From Clostridia bacterium (GTDB lineage Bacteria; Bacillota; Clostridia; Oscillospirales; CAG-272): a stretch of DNA of 64,000 bases. The notes under the pieces are model-generated. The model was not told where the DNA came from and searched no databases. It saw only the letters and a list, made by a program, of their open reading frames with translations. This document shows positions 62,016 to 64,000 of the stretch, piece by piece (within the stretch, counting starts at the first letter, position 1; the number at the start of each line of letters is the position of its first letter). A program made the translations under genes and the position numbers. The stretch lies in the NCBI GenBank assembly GCA_017443595.1, contig JAFSYU010000041.1:27913-91912 (forward strand). Direction: 5' to 3'.

Positions 62016-62047
62016 ATAATTTAATTAACGAAACTGCATAGATCCGC

Positions 62048-62082
62048 ATACGGGAAAAGAGAAGTCTTTTTCCGTATTTTTT
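62048..62082 (+). terminator. Terminator of the two-component operon
   Basis: ATACGGGAAAAGA / TCTTTTTCCGTAT stem (one bulge), GAAG loop, TTTTT tail. Confidence 0.85.
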
Positions 62083-62156
62083 GTCACGCTTTTGTCACGC
62101 CTTGTGTGTTACACTTATAATGAAAAATAGGATCATTATCGAAATCAGGAGTTGTT

Positions 62157-64000
62157 ATGAAAAGAATCATACCGGTTTTGCTGTCGCTTATCCTTATTAT
62201 CGGCTTAACGCCGATAATGTCGATAACGGTATTTGCGGCGAACGCGGCGAATGAGACCGCGCTTGTCAAAGCGGTAAACGCGGGCAGCAACGTGAAACTT
62301 ACCAAGGATATCCGGTTGACAGACGTTTTGCGCATTCCGACGGGAAAAGAGGTTACGCTCGACTTGAACGGATATACGCTTAACAGAGGGCTGACCGAAT
62401 GCAGAGATCTGGGCAGTGTTATCCGCGTGGAGCCGGGTGCGGCACTGACGGTAAAAGATTCCTCAAACAACAACAGCGGCGTTATCACAGGCGGCGCATC
62501 GTGGAACGGCGGCGGTATCTGCAACCACGGCACGCTGACCGTCGAGGGCGGCACCATCAGCGGCAACAAGGCGCTTCATAATACCTATGGCGGCGGCGGA
62601 GGTATCTATAACGGAAGCTACAACGGATCAAAAGCCACTCTTACGCTAAAAGGCGGCATTATTGCCTATAATGAAGCGCGCAACGGCGGCGGTGTTTATA
62701 ACAGCGACGGCACCGTCGTAATTCAAAAAGGTTCTTATTCCGTCACCGTCCTCTCCCAACTGAAAACTTATGATACAAACGTAACGATCAAAAACAATTC
62801 GGCTTCAGTTTCGGGCAGCGGCGTTTATACCGAAAGAGATATTCAAATACAGGATGCGCCGAGCATTTCCGGAAATCAAAATGACGAAGATATTTATCTT
62901 CTGACCGGAAAAGTCCTGAAGCTGACCGGAAAACTGAAAAAGACCGGTTTAATAGGAATTAAAACTGAAGATTACGATAATATAATCACTTCGGGATATT
63001 TTACCTATCAGGCAGAGGACCCGAACGAGTTTTTCAAGCCCACCGACAAGAGCGGCGTTGTTCGTATGAGCAATACCAAAGAAAACGGCGGCGAAGTTAT
63101 GATTAAATACAGCGGTAAAACGCTGATGGAAATCTATAAAAGCGCCAACAGAAGCCAAAGAAAAGCATCCGAGCTTCTGATTCGGCAGGAATTTGATACT
63201 CCGGCGCAGGCGTTTATGAGTCTGATCGTCAAGTATATGACTTCCGCTGTCGTCGGCTACAGAGTGGAGATCACGCTCGGCTCCGATTATAAAAATGACG
63301 GGCAGATCACCGTTCCGTCAAACGCCTACCTTGTCGTCGATCTGAACGGCCATTATATATGCCGCACGAGAAACGGCCAAATGAAAGATAACGGCGGCGT
63401 TTTCCTTGTAAAGGAGGGCGGCACGCTGACGATCAACGACAGTAATCCGAACGTCAGAAGCGGCTGGGGGAACATCCGGGGCGGTATCATCATGGGCGGC
63501 GCCAATTCAAACGGCGGCGGCGGGATCACGGTAGAGAGGACCGCAAGTCTCTATATGAACGGCGGCACGATCTATGATTGCCGTTCCGATGATCACGGCG
63601 GCGGCATCTGCGTGAACAACGGCGCGAAAATCGTCGTTTTGAAAAACTGCCGGATTCATTACTGTCACGCTATCGACTCTAAAGACGACTGCAGCGGCGG
63701 CGGGATTTACGCCAGAAACGTCGGCCGTCTGGAGCTGGAAAACGTGGACGTGACAACCTGCTACAGCGAGGATTCCGGCGGCGGCGTTTACTATTACGGC
63801 GGAAACAACGGTATTTTCATCATAAGCGGCTGTTATTTCGATAACAACGTCTGCAAGGACGACGGCGGCGCGGTTTTTTTCAGTTCTTCCGAGGGCGGAT
63901 ACTTTGACAAGTGCACGTTCTCCTCGAATACCGCTCATGACGACGGCGGCGCGATTTACACCGAAAAAAACATCCTTAGAGTCGCAGACGTCAAAAAAGA
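62157..64000 (+). CDS. Secreted right-handed beta-helix surface protein, 3' truncated by window
   Basis: The frame is open from ATG 62157 (AGGAGTT upstream) to the window end, 614 codons visible. A signal peptide (~1-29, ending VFAANA) is followed by at least two copies of a module of the form LDLNGYTL...GAALTVKDSS...GGGIYN (from ~45 and again from ~385), with repeated GGGIY/GGGVY/GGAIY turns. These are pectate-lyase-like beta-helix rungs. Glycine/asparagine-rich rungs suit an adhesin or polysaccharide-binding protein rather than an enzyme; no catalytic site was seen. The C-terminus, where an anchor might lie, is outside. Confidence 0.8.
   Translation, partial: MKRIIPVLLSLILIIGLTPIMSITVFAANAANETALVKAVNAGSNVKLTKDIRLTDVLRIPTGKEVTLDLNGYTLNRGLTECRDLGSVIRVEPGAALTVKDSSNNNSGVITGGASWNGGGICNHGTLTVEGGTISGNKALHNTYGGGGGIYNGSYNGSKATLTLKGGIIAYNEARNGGGVYNSDGTVVIQKGSYSVTVLSQLKTYDTNVTIKNNSASVSGSGVYTERDIQIQDAPSISGNQNDEDIYLLTGKVLKLTGKLKKTGLIGIKTEDYDNIITSGYFTYQAEDPNEFFKPTDKSGVVRMSNTKENGGEVMIKYSGKTLMEIYKSANRSQRKASELLIRQEFDTPAQAFMSLIVKYMTSAVVGYRVEITLGSDYKNDGQITVPSNAYLVVDLNGHYICRTRNGQMKDNGGVFLVKEGGTLTINDSNPNVRSGWGNIRGGIIMGGANSNGGGGITVERTASLYMNGGTIYDCRSDDHGGGICVNNGAKIVVLKNCRIHYCHAIDSKDDCSGGGIYARNVGRLELENVDVTTCYSEDSGGGVYYYGGNNGIFIISGCYFDNNVCKDDGGAVFFSSSEGGYFDKCTFSSNTAHDDGGAIYTEKNILRVADVKK

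Overview
The window looks like chromosomal DNA of an uncultured, endospore-forming member of the Clostridia, probably a gut Oscillospirales-type bacterium. The evidence is a gpr-spoIIP pair, spoVG, a SpoIVFB-like M50 protease, a DUF4364 protein, class B sortase, pyruvate:ferredoxin oxidoreductase (anaerobic metabolism), dockerin-bearing and GH-like carbohydrate proteins, strong Gram-positive ribosome binding sites and frequent TTG/GTG starts. Taxonomic placement is inference; no rRNA gene is present.

Layout. 1-3.0 kb: 3' part of a GH42-like protein. 3.1-3.3 kb: a hairpin-rich intergenic repeat. 3.3-4.8 kb: ECF sigma factor and a membrane protein whose extracellular domain is a sortase B fold with all three catalytic residues replaced. 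4.9-6.0 kb: lipoprotein barnase, barstar and a small membrane protein. 6.2-10.3 kb: heterodimeric ABC exporter. 10.4-12.4 kb (-): a second ECF sigma/membrane regulator pair. 12.6-14.6 kb: gpr-spoIIP. 14.6-18.4 kb: TPR-like protein, DUF4364, SigH-like sigma factor, zinc ribbon and an alanine/glycine symporter. 18.7-27.9 kb: a probable single operon that combines an LtaS-like phosphotransferase with a long Thr-Glu repeat, a YidC-CDP-glycerol glycerophosphotransferase fusion, a small membrane protein, a winged-helix/cytidylyltransferase and a PhnSTU/Fbp-type ABC importer. 28.0-28.36 kb: a MITE-like element made of hairpins. 28.4-32.7 kb: murC, spoVG, GT2, active sortase B, M50 protease. 32.8-37.4 kb: structured leader and potABCD. 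37.4-40.3 kb: dockerin/GH99-like enzyme. 40.4-44.0 kb (-): yifB, purC, GGDEF protein. 44.3-47.8 kb: PFOR. 47.9-48.2 kb: hairpin array. 48.4-51.8 kb: membrane protein plus two MutS-like ATPases. 52.1-54.1 kb (-): IMPase and GH43-like protein. 54.3-56.8 kb: rpmG-secE-nusG-rplK-rplA. 56.8-57.3 kb: IS200-like remnant. 57.4-64 kb: excisionase-like HTH, STAS protein, multispanning membrane protein, PrsW protease, LytS-type kinase, SARP-type response regulator, membrane-anchored protein and a beta-helix surface protein running off the end.

Common themes are cell-envelope construction and envelope sensing. Two ECF/anti-sigma pairs, an active sortase and its inactive paralogue, an anionic-polymer operon and a PrsW/two-component cluster all concern the cell surface. 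The most unusual items are the pseudo-sortase regulator, the YidC-TagF-type fusion with its linked cytidylyltransferase and importer, the paired MutS-like operon, and the hairpin-array elements. The right end (after rplA) looks like a rearrangement junction, because rplJ-rplL do not follow and codon usage shifts.
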